A stretch of 64,000 bases of DNA. Origin: Caulobacter sp. FWC2 (lineage in GTDB: Bacteria; Pseudomonadota; Alphaproteobacteria; Caulobacterales; Caulobacteraceae). The DNA is taken from assembly GCF_002742625.1 (NCBI RefSeq), contig NZ_PEBF01000001.1, positions 3,286,001 to 3,350,000 of the forward strand. Reading direction: 5' to 3'. The position numbers and the translations under genes are program-made. Positions 17,981 through 26,568 of this stretch are shown here, piece by piece; the stretch's first letter is position 1, and the number at the start of each line of letters is the position of its first letter. The notes under the pieces were generated by a model that was not told the origin of the DNA, did no database searches, and saw only the letters and a list, made by a program, of their open reading frames with translations.

Positions 17981-19353
17981 TGCGCCCGCTGCTACCTCTG
18001 TTCCTGGCCGGTGTGGCGCTGTCGGCCTGTGCGACCACCGCCACGCCGGAGCGCCCCGCCTCCCCAGTCCCGCCGCCGACCGCCTGGCGCACGCCGCCGC
18101 CCAATCCTCAGGGCGCGCTCGCCGCCGACTGGTGGACGCTGCTGGGCGATGCCCAGCTCAACGCGCTGGTCGACAAGGCCCTGGCCCGCAACGCCGACAT
18201 CGCCCTGGCCACGGCGAGGGTCGACGAGGCCCGCGCCCTGTCCCGCGCCGCCCATTCCGCCCTGTTGCCCACGGTCGACGCCGTGGCCGGCCTCCAGGGG
18301 TCGCGCCAGCTGGACGCCTTCGGCCGCTCCTACGAGTCGACCGCCGAGCAGGTCGGGCTGCGCGTCGCCTATGAGGTCGACCTGTGGGGCCGGGTCCGCG
18401 ACCTGGACGCCGCCGGCCGCGCCAGCCTGCAGGCCAGCGCCGCCGCCCGCGACAGTGTTCGCCTGGCCGTCGCCGCCACCGTGGCGCGGGCCTATGTCGG
18501 GCTGCTGTCGCTGGACGCCCAGCTGGCCGTCGCCAAGCAGACCATCGCCGCCCGCGAGGCCGGCCTGCACGTGATCACGCGCCGCGAAGGGGCCGGCTAC
18601 TCCACCAAGCTGGAACGCGACCAGGCCCAGGCCGAGCTGGCCGGGGTCCGCCGGCAGGTCCCGGCGCTTGAACTCGCCATCGCCCGCCTGGAGGCCTCGA
18701 TCAGCGCCCTGACCGGCGATCCGCCCGGCCCCGTGGCGCGCGGCGGCGACCTCGCTGGCCTGCTGAAGACCCCGATCCCGGTCGAGGCCCCGGCCAGCCT
18801 GCTGGCCCGCCGCCCCGACATCGCCCAGGCCCAGGACAGCCTGATCGCCGCCGACGCCAGCCTGGCCGCCTCGCGCGCCCAGCTCCTGCCGCAGCTGCGC
18901 CTGTCGGTCTCGGCCGACCGCGTGTTCACCGACGCCCTGCCCAATCCGGTCGCCCTGTGGAACGTCGGGGCGGGCCTGGCCCAACCGCTCTTCAACGGCG
19001 GCCGGCTGAAGGCCCAGGTCCAGGCCTCGCAGGCTCGCAAGGCCCAGGCGGCGGCCAGCTATCGCGGCGTGGTGCTGAACGCCTTCGCCGAGACCGAGAC
19101 CGCCCTGCGCGCCGTCGACGCCCTGCAGCGCCAGGAGCGCGAGATCGCCGCCCAGCGCGCCGCCATCGCCGAGGCCGCCCGCCGCGCCAAGGACCGCTAT
19201 CGCGCCGGCTACGCCTCGTACCTGGAGCAGATCGACGCCGAGCGCGGCCTGCTGGCCGCCGACCAGGCGGTGATCCAGGCCCGCGAGGGCCGCGCCGTCG
19301 CCGCCATCGACCTGGCCCGCGCCCTGGGCGGCGGGTGGACGCCGACGCCGTAG
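17980..19353 (+). CDS. NodT-type outer-membrane efflux lipoprotein
   Basis: A 457-residue TolC-like outer-membrane factor with a lipoprotein signal (MRPLLPLFLAGVALSAC, lipobox LSAC, Cys near 17). Two outer-membrane efflux repeats are visible: one with DWWTLLGDAQLNALVDKALARN and YEVDLWGRVRDLDAAG, and a second with LLARRPDIAQAQDSLIAADASL and LFNGGRLKAQVQAS. It completes the tripartite pump with the preceding MFS and HlyD proteins; its ATG overlaps the HlyD stop codon. The gene ends 38 bases before arsR, with no clear terminator between. Confidence 0.9.
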   Translation: MRPLLPLFLAGVALSACATTATPERPASPVPPPTAWRTPPPNPQGALAADWWTLLGDAQLNALVDKALARNADIALATARVDEARALSRAAHSALLPTVDAVAGLQGSRQLDAFGRSYESTAEQVGLRVAYEVDLWGRVRDLDAAGRASLQASAAARDSVRLAVAATVARAYVGLLSLDAQLAVAKQTIAAREAGLHVITRREGAGYSTKLERDQAQAELAGVRRQVPALELAIARLEASISALTGDPPGPVARGGDLAGLLKTPIPVEAPASLLARRPDIAQAQDSLIAADASLAASRAQLLPQLRLSVSADRVFTDALPNPVALWNVGAGLAQPLFNGGRLKAQVQASQARKAQAAASYRGVVLNAFAETETALRAVDALQRQEREIAAQRAAIAEAARRAKDRYRAGYASYLEQIDAERGLLAADQAVIQAREGRAVAAIDLARALGGGWTPTP

Positions 19354-19370
19354 GCCTTGAGCGCCGCTAA

Positions 19371-19400
19371 CATTTCCATTATTCGAGAAATATGGAAATG
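19371..19400. promoter_or_regulatory. ArsR-type operator overlapping arsR start codon
   Basis: CATTTCCAT and ATGGAAATG form perfect 9-bp inverted arms around TATTCGAGAAAT. The right arm is the arsR start codon region itself (ATG at 19392, with a second ATG at 19398). The centre resembles ATTCG-containing arsenic operators. It predicts autorepression of arsR-aqpS-arsC. Confidence 0.6.
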
Positions 19401-19727
19401 AATCGTGCGATCGAACGGCTGTCGGCGCTGGCGCATCCCGCCCGTCTGGCCGCCTTCCGGCTGCTGATCAAGGCCGGTCCCGAGGGGCTGCCGGCCGGCG
19501 AGATCGCTCGCCTGACCGGCGCGCCGCCCAGCACCCTGTCCAGCCAACTGGCGATCCTGGAGCGCTCGGGCCTGACCCGTTCACGCCGCGACGGCCGCTC
19601 GATCCTGCACGCCGCCGCCTATGCTGCGATGGGCGACCTGATCGCCTATCTGGCCCAGGACTGCTGCGAGGGCGCGCCGGAAGCCTGCGTGCCGACCACG
19701 GCCTTCACGTGCAAGGTCCCGACGTGA
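19392..19727 (+). CDS. arsR: ArsR-family arsenite-responsive repressor
   Basis: A 111-residue winged-helix repressor. The core is LSALAHPARLAAFRLLIKAG, the recognition region TGAPPSTLSSQLAILERSGL, and the wing SRRDGRSILH. It lacks the classic ELCVCDL Cys motif of E. coli ArsR but carries cysteines near the C-terminus (DCCEGAPEAC, about residues 91-100), a known alternative As(III) site in this family. Gene context makes the identity firm: it leads an operon with an aquaporin-type channel (GTGA overlap) and an arsenate reductase. A palindromic operator covers its own start. Confidence 0.88.
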   Translation: MEMNRAIERLSALAHPARLAAFRLLIKAGPEGLPAGEIARLTGAPPSTLSSQLAILERSGLTRSRRDGRSILHAAAYAAMGDLIAYLAQDCCEGAPEACVPTTAFTCKVPT

Positions 19728-20386
19728 CCCTCGCCCGACGCATCGCCGCCGAGGCCTTGGGAACCGCCCTCCTGCTGGCCGTCGTCGTCGGCTCGGGGAT
19801 CATGGGCGAGCGCTTGGCCGGGGGGAACGTCGCCATCGCCCTGCTGGGCAACACGCTCGCCACCGGCGCGGCCCTGGTGGTGCTGATCACGATCTTCGGA
19901 CCCGTCAGCGGCGCGCACTTCAATCCGGTCGTGACCCTGGTCATGACGGCGCGTCGCGAGATCGCCCACTGGCCTGCGGCGCTCTACGTCGTCGCCCAGA
20001 TCGCCGGCGCCCTGGCCGGCGTCTGGATCGCCCACGCGATGTTCGGTCAGGCGATCCTGCAGGTCTCGACCCACGCCCGCGATGGTGGCGCTCAAGTGCT
20101 GTCGGAGGCCGTCGCCACCTTCGGCCTGATGGCGACGATCCTGGGGACCTCGCGGTTCCGGCCGGAGGCTACGGCCGTCTGCGTCGGGCTTTACATCACC
20201 GCCGCCTACTGGTTCACCGCCTCGACGTCGTTCGCCAATCCGGCGGTGACCCTGGCGCGGAGCCTGACCGACACCTTCTCCGGCATCGCGCCCGCCTCGA
20301 TCCCGGGCTTCGTCCTGGGTCAGTTGGTCGGCGCGGCCGCCGCCGTCGCCGTCTTCGACTGGATGTTCAAGCAGGAGCCCGCATGA
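19724..20386 (+). CDS. aqpS: Aquaporin-family channel of the arsenic operon (AqpS-like)
   Basis: A MIP-family channel of about 220 residues. It has the two half-helix signatures, GAHFNPVVTL near 66 (NPV in place of NPA) and FANPAVTLAR near 176 (NPA kept), in a six-helix hydrophobic protein. Located between arsR and arsC, it fits the Sinorhizobium-type arrangement in which arsenite made by ArsC leaves by downhill flow through an aquaglyceroporin. I chose GTG 19724, which overlaps the arsR stop codon as GTGA; an in-frame GTG at 19709 would add five residues. No ArsB or Acr3 pump is in the operon. Confidence 0.82.
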   Translation: MTLARRIAAEALGTALLLAVVVGSGIMGERLAGGNVAIALLGNTLATGAALVVLITIFGPVSGAHFNPVVTLVMTARREIAHWPAALYVVAQIAGALAGVWIAHAMFGQAILQVSTHARDGGAQVLSEAVATFGLMATILGTSRFRPEATAVCVGLYITAAYWFTASTSFANPAVTLARSLTDTFSGIAPASIPGFVLGQLVGAAAAVAVFDWMFKQEPA

Positions 20387-20796
20387 CCGCCCCCTCTTTC
20401 CCCGTCACGATCTACCACAACCCCAAATGCGGCACCTCGCGCAACGTCGTGGCCATGGTCGAGGCGGCGGGCTACACGCCGACCGTCGTCGAGTATCTGA
20501 AGGCCGGCTGGACCCGTGAGCTGCTGCTGGAGCTTTCCGCGCGCTCGGGCCTGTCGATGCGCGCCCTGATGCGCGAGAAGGGCACGCCCGCCGAGGAGTT
20601 GGGCCTGCTGGCCGAGGGCGTCTCGGACGACGCCATCCTGGCGGCCATGGTCGAGCACCCGATCCTGGTCAATCGCCCGATCGTCTCGACCCCCAAGGGC
20701 GTGGTCCTGGCCCGTCCGTCGGAGACGGTCTACGACGTGCTCGAACACGCGCCGGCAAGCTTCACCAAGGAAGACGGCGAGATTGTCGAGCGCTGA
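20383..20796 (+). CDS. arsC: Arsenate reductase, glutaredoxin-type ArsC
   Basis: A 137-residue thioredoxin-fold arsenate reductase. IYHNPKCGTSRN near residues 10-21 holds the catalytic Cys, the motif of the glutathione/glutaredoxin-dependent ArsC class. LIVNRPIV-like PILVNRPIVSTPKG near 94-108 supplies the conserved Arg. It reduces arsenate to arsenite, which the adjacent channel can release. The ATG overlaps the aqpS stop codon (ATGA). It is followed by pstS after 123 bases. Confidence 0.93.
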   Translation: MTAPSFPVTIYHNPKCGTSRNVVAMVEAAGYTPTVVEYLKAGWTRELLLELSARSGLSMRALMREKGTPAEELGLLAEGVSDDAILAAMVEHPILVNRPIVSTPKGVVLARPSETVYDVLEHAPASFTKEDGEIVER

Positions 20797-20837
20797 CCCG
20801 CGCGATATCGTCCGCCTACGGATACTGTGTCGCAAAA

Positions 20838-20855
20838 CTGTCGCGGAACCGTGAC
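20838..20855 (+). promoter_or_regulatory. Candidate Pho box before pstS
   Basis: CTGTCGC-GGAA-CCGTGAC is two 7-base units spaced 11 bases, 5 of 7 and 4 of 7 matches to CTGTCAT. It ends 64 bases before the pstS ATG. It can also be read as an imperfect inverted repeat, so the assignment is tentative. Confidence 0.35.
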
Positions 20856-20919
20856 AAAAGCCCTTGCATTGCTCCGGCAGGGTCCCACCGTCCCCCCGGA
20901 CCACATAGGATTTGACGAC

Positions 20920-21960
20920 ATGAACAAGCTCCTTGGCGCGGTCGCGACGATCGCCCTGCTCGCGGTCGCCGACCAGGCTCACGCCGCCCGTGACTACGTC
21001 TGGGCCGCCGGCTCCTCGACCGTCTTCCCGTTCTCCACGCGCGTCGCCGAAAACTTCTCGAAGAAGACCGGCAAGAAGTCGCCCAAGATCGAGAGCCTCG
21101 GCACCGGCGGCGGCATCAAGATGTTCTGCGGCGGCGCCGGCGAACAGTTCCCCGACATCGCAAACGCCTCGCGTCCGATGAAGAAGTCCGAGTTCCTGGC
21201 CTGCCAGAAGGCCGGCGTAAAGGACATCGTCGAGATCAAGATCGGCTTCGACGGCATCGTCGTGGCGTCCGACAAGAAGTCGCCGGACTACAACTTCAAG
21301 CTCGAGCAGCTCTATATGGGCCTGGCCGACCAGAGCGCTAAGGGCACGGCGACCGTCAAGAACCCCTACAAGACCTGGAAGGACGTCAACGGCGCCCTGC
21401 CGGCCAACCGCATCTTGGTGTACGGCCCGCCGCCGACCTCGGGCACCCGTGACGCCTTCGTCGAGCTGGCCATGGAGGGCGGCGCGTCGAAGATCCCGTT
21501 CCTGGCCGCGCTAAAGAAGTCGGACGAGAAGAAGTTCAAGGCCACCGTCTCGCCGATGCGCACCGACGGCGGCTGGGTCGACGCGGGCGAGAACGACAAC
21601 GCCATCGTCGGCACCATCGAGAAGACCCCGAACGCTCTCGGCGTGTTCGGCTACTCGTTCCTGGAAGAGAACGCCTCGCGCATCAAGGGCGCGGCGGTCA
21701 ACGGCGTGAAGCCGACTGCGGCTGCGATCGCCAGCGGCCAGTATCCGCTGTCGCGCTCGCTCTACATCTACGTGAAGAAGTCGCAGGTCGGCGTGACGCC
21801 GGGCCTGAAGGACTTCGTCGCCGAGTTCGTGTCGGACTCGGCCACGGGTCGCGGCGGCTACCTGCAAGGCCGCGGTCTGATCCCACTGCCGCCGGCGGTG
21901 CACGCCCAAATGAAGGCCAAGGCGGGCGCCATGCCGGCCATGGGCGCGCCGAAGGAATAA
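20920..21960 (+). CDS. pstS: Phosphate-binding periplasmic protein PstS
   Basis: A 346-residue periplasmic phosphate-binding protein with signal peptide MNKLLGAVATIALLAVADQAHA. Phosphate-contact motifs are visible: AGSSTVFPFS near 26-35, a GTGGGIKMFC loop near 60-70, and PPTSGTRDAF near 170-180. The ATG at 20920 has an AGGA ribosome binding site; an upstream in-frame GTG at 20827 lies before the candidate Pho box and is rejected. The gene is not followed by pstCAB, so the transporter core must be elsewhere. Its place next to the arsenic operon is suggestive, because arsenate enters through Pst systems. A strong terminator follows. Confidence 0.92.
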   Translation: MNKLLGAVATIALLAVADQAHAARDYVWAAGSSTVFPFSTRVAENFSKKTGKKSPKIESLGTGGGIKMFCGGAGEQFPDIANASRPMKKSEFLACQKAGVKDIVEIKIGFDGIVVASDKKSPDYNFKLEQLYMGLADQSAKGTATVKNPYKTWKDVNGALPANRILVYGPPPTSGTRDAFVELAMEGGASKIPFLAALKKSDEKKFKATVSPMRTDGGWVDAGENDNAIVGTIEKTPNALGVFGYSFLEENASRIKGAAVNGVKPTAAAIASGQYPLSRSLYIYVKKSQVGVTPGLKDFVAEFVSDSATGRGGYLQGRGLIPLPPAVHAQMKAKAGAMPAMGAPKE

Positions 21961-21985
21961 GGTTCTCTTCGGACCTGAGTTTGGG

Positions 21986-22015
21986 AAAGGCGGTCGCTCC
22001 TGCGGCCGCCTTTTT
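21986..22015 (+). terminator. Intrinsic terminator after pstS
   Basis: AAAGGCGG and CCGCCTTT flank an inner TCGC/GCGG pairing, followed by a T-run (22011-22015). It lies 26 bases after the pstS stop codon, just before the convergent GFA gene. Confidence 0.85.
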
Positions 22016-22390
22016 CTATTCCGGCTTCTCCCAGGACGGTCGGTCGGGAAGAAACTCATCGAAGCTGACCCGCGCGCCGGGATCGTCGTCCAGGCAGCTG
22101 GCGGCGATGGCCAGGATCCGGCCGCTGTCGGGATCGCCCAGCGCGGTTCCGCAGCGCCTGCAGAAGCTCCGCGTGAAGCGGAACGGTGGCTTGGGGCGGT
22201 AGCGGGTCAACAGTTCCTGCCCCGCCAGCCAGTGGAACGCCTCGGCCCGGACATAGGCGTAGACGCCCGAACCGGCCTTGCGGCACCGCGAGCAGTGGCA
22301 GGTTCCCATCAGCAACGGCGGCTCGAACAACTCGAAGCGAACGCCGCCGCACAGGCAGCTCCCCTTGATGGTCGCGCTCTTGATCGCCAA
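22016..22390 (-). CDS. GFA (glutathione-dependent formaldehyde-activating) family protein
   Basis: A 124-residue zinc-binding protein of the GFA family. Zinc ligands appear as SCLCGGVRF near 11-19, CHCSRCRKAGSG near 31-42 and FCRRCGT near 76-82. The family is named for an S-hydroxymethylglutathione synthase, but most members have no proven activity. It sits alone and convergent with pstS. The family is confident; function is open. Confidence 0.85.
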   Translation of the reverse strand: MAIKSATIKGSCLCGGVRFELFEPPLLMGTCHCSRCRKAGSGVYAYVRAEAFHWLAGQELLTRYRPKPPFRFTRSFCRRCGTALGDPDSGRILAIAASCLDDDPGARVSFDEFLPDRPSWEKPE

Positions 22391-22533
22391 TGGGCGTCTC
22401 CCTGATCACCCAACCATTTGAGTGACCGAGGGAAATTGCGCCTCCCCTGCCGCCAGCTATGTGTCAGCAGGGTGATCGGGCGGGTGAGCCAGGTTGTCGC
22501 AGTTCCGCCGCGCCCGCTCCGCGATAGAGGCCC

Positions 22534-23559
22534 CTAGTCCTCCTGCAAGCTCGCCAGAGTCGTCGAGAACGCCGCGCGGAAGCCTTCCGGGTCGTAGCTC
22601 AGTTCGGCGGCGCCCTCGCCGGTCAGCCCGCGCCGCAGGAGTTTCGATCCGAAGCCATTCTTCTTCGGCGCGATCACCTCGGGCCCGCCCCGCTCGATCC
22701 AGGTCAAGACCAGCCGGCTGTCGGCGACGTCCCAATGAACGGCCACTCCGCCTTCCGCGACCGATAGGGCCCCGTACTTGAAGGCGTTGGTCGCCAGTTC
22801 ATGGATCACCAGCGACACCGCCTGCGCGACCCGGGGCGACAAAACCACGGGCGATCCCGAAAGTTCGACCCGCTCGCTGGTCAGATGGCTCAGCGCCAGC
22901 GAGATGACCTCGCCCAGGTCTCCGCCATGCCCGGAGCTCTTCTGCAAGGCCTGCTGCGCGCGGGCCAGCGCCAGCAAGCGTTCCTCGAAGCGATCCACCG
23001 ACTCGCGATCGGCCACATCCTTGAGACTTTGGCGCGCGACGGACTGAACCAGGGCCAGCGTGTTCTTGACGCGGTGGCCGCTTTCCTCGACCAGCAGCTG
23101 CCGGTGCCGCTCCGCCTTCACCCGCCCCGTCGTCTCGATCGCGATATCCAGCATGCCCATGATCCGCTCGCCATCCCGAAGCGGGCTGTAGGAGAAGGTC
23201 CAATAGGTCTCCTCGGGCGCGCCCCAACGCTCCACGACGAGCGGCAAATCCTCAAGGTACACCCGCTCGCCGTCCAAGGCCTGTTTGATCAGTGGTCGGA
23301 TATCGTCCCAGACCTCTCGCCAGACGACATCGATCGGCTGGCCCAGCGCGCCGGGGTGCCTGGCGCCCAGAAACGGAATATAGGCCGCGTTATAGAGCAG
23401 CGTCTGCTCGGCGCCCCAGGTCGCGCAGGCGGCGAAACCCGTTCCCATCAGGATCTGATATGTCGTCAGCAGGGCCGGAGACCACGAGTCCACAGGACCC
23501 AAAGGGGTGCTGGCCCAGTCGAACTCATCAATGGATTTCGGCATAGGACACGATCGCAT
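22534..23559 (-). CDS. HWE-family sensor histidine kinase with PAS domain
   Basis: A 341-residue cytoplasmic kinase without membrane helices. An N-terminal PAS-like sensor spans about 20-145. The HWE dimerisation/phosphoacceptor block ESGHRVKNTLALVQSVARQ has His162. The ATP-binding part shows HELATNAFKYGAL (253-265) and the family-defining W-x-E as WIE near 287-289. HWE kinases are common in alphaproteobacteria and often act in light, stress or general stress networks. No response regulator is adjacent, so it is an orphan kinase. The start may instead be the ATG at 23544; neither has a strong ribosome binding site. Confidence 0.88.
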   Translation of the reverse strand: MRSCPMPKSIDEFDWASTPLGPVDSWSPALLTTYQILMGTGFAACATWGAEQTLLYNAAYIPFLGARHPGALGQPIDVVWREVWDDIRPLIKQALDGERVYLEDLPLVVERWGAPEETYWTFSYSPLRDGERIMGMLDIAIETTGRVKAERHRQLLVEESGHRVKNTLALVQSVARQSLKDVADRESVDRFEERLLALARAQQALQKSSGHGGDLGEVISLALSHLTSERVELSGSPVVLSPRVAQAVSLVIHELATNAFKYGALSVAEGGVAVHWDVADSRLVLTWIERGGPEVIAPKKNGFGSKLLRRGLTGEGAAELSYDPEGFRAAFSTTLASLQED

Positions 23560-23653
23560 TTGGCCAGACGGTCGGCACTGGTTTCGACCTGGCCTCGAAA
23601 CACTCTATGGACCAATCCTTATGGTCAAGCCTAGGTATTCCAGGTGGAATGCC

Positions 23654-23673
23654 CGCGATTTGCCGCCTGAGCG
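23654..23673. promoter_or_regulatory. Inverted repeat upstream of the HWE kinase
   Basis: GGTATTCCA-GG-TGGAATGCC, 9-bp arms with one G-T mismatch, 95 bases upstream of the kinase start. It is a possible operator. The surrounding gap 23560-23875 otherwise contains only the hairpin at 23786-23809. Confidence 0.3.
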
Positions 23674-23785
23674 AAGGTGTGAAAACGCAAGGATATGAGC
23701 GTTGGCACAAGGCTGCGAGGGCTAAGGTCCGATGCTGGGGCCGGGAGCAATAGCCGTTTTCGACCCGTAGCGGATCCTAGAAACC

Positions 23786-23809
23786 CTCTCCCTATGGGAG
23801 AGGGAGCAT
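23786..23809. repeat. Short hairpin of the CCCTCTCCC repeat family
   Basis: CCCTCTCCC-TA-TGGGAGAGGG, the same arm sequence as the ends of the long repeats at 4471-4604 and 47418-47553. It lies between two genes that both read leftward. Confidence 0.6.
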
Positions 23810-23875
23810 GTCCGCCAACCACCCCGAGCAGACGTCCAAAACGTCCGCTGGCAGCACAGGCAAATGCCTCCGCGC

Positions 23876-24220
23876 CTACCGCGTCCGCGAGGTCATGCCC
23901 GCCGCGGCCGCGTCGTCCGCGACCTGCGGGTCCAGCGTTGGCGCGGGGCTGGGCTGGCGGTCGGCGGGCATGGCGCTGACGGGAGCGTCGGCGACCGGAG
24001 CCGGGGTCTCGACCTTGTGCGGCGCGGGCTGGGACGAGGTCGACTTGGCGGCCATGGCGGCGGAGGCGGCGTCATCGGCGGCGGTGCGGGTCTCGGACGG
24101 ACCATCCTCGTAGCCGCCGTCGCCGGCGGTCAGGAACAGGATCGCGCCGAACGTCGCCAGGACGCCGATGATGAAGCCGAGAAACACCCAACCGAACGGA
24201 TTGCCGCGACGCTCGCTCAT
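23876..24220 (-). CDS. Single-pass membrane protein with Ala/Pro-rich tail, unknown function
   Basis: A 114-residue protein with a short basic start (MSERRGNPFG), one membrane helix at about 11-32 (WVFLGFIIGVLATFGAILFLTAG), then a disordered Ala/Pro/Asp-rich tail expected in the periplasm. I do not recognise a family. The acceptable start, clear topology and coding-like composition support it as a real gene. It is upstream of nothing obvious; the neighbouring HWE kinase is 316 bases downstream in the same orientation. Confidence 0.6.
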   Translation of the reverse strand: MSERRGNPFGWVFLGFIIGVLATFGAILFLTAGDGGYEDGPSETRTAADDAASAAMAAKSTSSQPAPHKVETPAPVADAPVSAMPADRQPSPAPTLDPQVADDAAAAGMTSRTR

Positions 24221-24315
24221 GTGACGGGATTCCCTGACGCCGAAGTAAGCCGGCTACCATGCTCTAAACGCTTGAACTAGAGCTTGGTTACCCGTTTCGG
24301 CCTATGCGGGAAAGG

Positions 24316-24960
24316 TCAGGTGCCCGACCACTGGCGAACCGGCCCGACGTCGACGTGGACGAAGTTGCTGGTCGGGTAGTAGCCGACGCCGCCGCGCCCG
24401 AGGTCCAGGGCCGCGGCCCGGAGGTAGCGCAGGTCGACGTCTTCGAGGAACACGTCCATGGCCTTGCCGTCCATGTGCAGGCTGCGCTTGGCCACCTCGC
24501 CGCTGCGCTCGGACAGCAGCTTGTTGGTGGCCGGCGAGCGATAGCCGGAGATGATCTGGAACGGCGACTTGCTCTGGGTCTTGGCCCGGATCTGGTCGAG
24601 GATGTCGTAGAGGCCCGTATCCATCGGATGGGTCTCGTCGTTGCGATAGTCGCGCAGCACCTTGTTCAGGGCCTGGACGGCGTCGGGCACGTAGTCGCCC
24701 TTGTCCCAGTAGACCGCTTCCAGCTTCTCGTCGGTGTGGATGTTGCGCAGGTGGACCCAGCGCGGCTCGACGGCCGTGTTGGCGGCGAAGCTCTCGACCG
24801 GGGTCGGCCGCAAGCCTACCGGTGGAACCGAAGCGGCCGGCGGGATTTTCCCTTCCAGGATCTGGCCGATGATGTCGTCATCGGCCCGAGCGTCCGCGAC
24901 CGGCAGCAGGCCGGCGCCAAGCACGCCAAGCCCCATACGAAGCAGCTTACGTCGATCCAT
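24316..24960 (-). CDS. DUF882 / peptidase M15-like exported protein (YcbK-like)
   Basis: A 214-residue protein with a twin-arginine-like leader (MDRRKLLRMGLGVLGAGLLPVADARA), so probably Tat-exported. The DUF882 domain resembles M15 zinc D,D-carboxypeptidases: FQIISGYRSPATN near 133, SLHMDGKAMDVFL near 159 with His and Asp ligands, and a final FVHVDVG near 201 with the last His. E. coli YcbK/MepK of this fold cleaves cross-links in peptidoglycan. The next gene on the same strand encodes an L,D-transpeptidase, consistent with a paired wall-remodelling role. Confidence 0.82.
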   Translation of the reverse strand: MDRRKLLRMGLGVLGAGLLPVADARADDDIIGQILEGKIPPAASVPPVGLRPTPVESFAANTAVEPRWVHLRNIHTDEKLEAVYWDKGDYVPDAVQALNKVLRDYRNDETHPMDTGLYDILDQIRAKTQSKSPFQIISGYRSPATNKLLSERSGEVAKRSLHMDGKAMDVFLEDVDLRYLRAAALDLGRGGVGYYPTSNFVHVDVGPVRQWSGT

Positions 24961-25017
24961 GCGTACGCCCTATCCCGACACTAAGGTCGGGGAGGACATC
25001 CTAAAAACGTCGGGAGA

Positions 25018-26568
25018 TCAAGCTGAGCCGGGACGAAGTGCGGCGATACGCTGCACCAGTTCGCGATCCCAGCCGTATGGGTCCTCGCGGAAATTGACCT
25101 GCCCGTCGGGGGTCACATAGGCCGTCCAGTACAGCAGGAACACCGCGATCTGCTGCGGCAGCTTGGCCCGCACGGTGTCGCCCGAGGCCAGGGTCTCGTC
25201 GATCTTTTCCGGCGTCCAGGTCGCATCGCCGGCCAGCAGGGCCTTGGCCAGCTCGACCGGCTTTTGCAGGCGCACGCACCCGTGGCTAGCCAGGCGGCTG
25301 AAGCTGTCGAAGCGCGCCCGGCTGGGCGTGTCGTGCAGATAGACGCCGTAGGGGTTGTTGAAGTCGAACTTCAGCTTGCCCAGCGCGGCCTTGGGGCCGG
25401 CCTTCTGCTGCAGGCGCGAGCCGCCATCGCCGGTCGGGATGACGATGAAGTCGTTGCGGCTGAAATAGCCCGGACTCTTGCGCTCCTTGGGCCACAGCTC
25501 CTTGGTCGCGATCGAGGACGGCACGTTCCACGGCGGGTTCAGGACGATCGAGTGGATCATCGACGTCAGCATCGGTGTCTCGTCGCCGGGACGGCCGGTG
25601 ACCGCGCGCATGGTCAGGGTCGGGGTGTCGTGGCTGAACACCGACAGGATGGCGGCGGCGACATTGACCTGGATGCGATCGGCCGGCAGCACCTGGGGCA
25701 GCCAGCGCCAGCGCTCCATGTTGGCGGTGATCTGGTCGATGCGGCGTTCGACCGGCGTGTTCAGCGCGTCCAGCGTGGCCTTGTTGACGATGCCGGTGGG
25801 ATTGAGGCCGAAGCGCTTCTGGGCGCGCTGCACGGCCTGGGTCAGGGCGACGTCGAAGACCGGCGCGGCGTCGACGGCGACGGTCGGATCCTCGGCGGCC
25901 AGGCGGGCCTCCAGCGCCACGACGCGCGGACCCGTTGAGCCTTCCTTCAGCTCCGGACCGGCGGCCAGCAGCGCCCACCCGCCCCTGGCGGCGATGTCGC
26001 GATAGGTGACCAGGCCCTTCTGCAGGGTCTGGTAGCCGGTATAGGGCGGCGGCAGCGTCCCCAGCCACGCGGCCAGGCGGTCCTGCTGGACGGCGGCGTA
26101 GAATTCGGGCGCGGGATCATAGGCGGCGGGACGCAGGCCCCACTCGTTCATGAAGCCGCTGACCGGCAAGCGGCCCGAGCGCACGGCGCGGGCATAGGCC
26201 AGGGTCAGGTTGATCAGTTGGGTCTGGCCGACGATCCGGGCCATGGCGTCCCGCGACTGCAGCTGGGCGATCGCCTGGTCCGGCGCGAAGGCCCCAGGCT
26301 CGAAGCCATGCAGATAGGCGTCGCTCAGCACCTGACGCAGCAGGTCGATCTGCTCGGACCGCAGCTGGATGTTGGAAGAGTCCGGCGGGATCACCGACGC
26401 CCGGGGGGCCTGGATCTGTGGGACCGACTGAGGCGCCATCTGGGGAGCACGGCCGCCCGCCAGGGGCGGACGCTGCGACTGACCCATCGACGGTTGAGCT
26501 TGCGCGACCTCCAGGGACAGCAGGCTTATCGCCGCCGCCAGGACGCCGCAGGATCTCGAAACTCGCAT
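25018..26568 (-). CDS. L,D-transpeptidase (YcbB/LdtD type)
   Basis: About 516 residues with signal peptide MRVSRSCGVLAAAISLLSLEVAQAQ, then a scaffold region, a peptidoglycan-binding motif near 200-240 (GSTGPRVVALEARLAAEDP...) and a C-terminal YkuD catalytic domain. The catalytic block is ASHGCVRLQKP with the nucleophile Cys, preceded by the conserved YLHDTPSRARFDS. It forms 3-3 cross-links in peptidoglycan. I chose ATG 26568 because an upstream in-frame extension to 26721 would bury the signal peptide. It lies upstream of the DUF882 gene in the same direction, separated by about 57 bases. Confidence 0.88.
   Translation of the reverse strand: MRVSRSCGVLAAAISLLSLEVAQAQPSMGQSQRPPLAGGRAPQMAPQSVPQIQAPRASVIPPDSSNIQLRSEQIDLLRQVLSDAYLHGFEPGAFAPDQAIAQLQSRDAMARIVGQTQLINLTLAYARAVRSGRLPVSGFMNEWGLRPAAYDPAPEFYAAVQQDRLAAWLGTLPPPYTGYQTLQKGLVTYRDIAARGGWALLAAGPELKEGSTGPRVVALEARLAAEDPTVAVDAAPVFDVALTQAVQRAQKRFGLNPTGIVNKATLDALNTPVERRIDQITANMERWRWLPQVLPADRIQVNVAAAILSVFSHDTPTLTMRAVTGRPGDETPMLTSMIHSIVLNPPWNVPSSIATKELWPKERKSPGYFSRNDFIVIPTGDGGSRLQQKAGPKAALGKLKFDFNNPYGVYLHDTPSRARFDSFSRLASHGCVRLQKPVELAKALLAGDATWTPEKIDETLASGDTVRAKLPQQIAVFLLYWTAYVTPDGQVNFREDPYGWDRELVQRIAALRPGSA

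Noticed and set aside
20827..20919. An upstream GTG start for pstS
   Set aside because: The extension lies before the candidate Pho box and lacks signal-peptide character; the ATG at 20920 begins a clean signal peptide.
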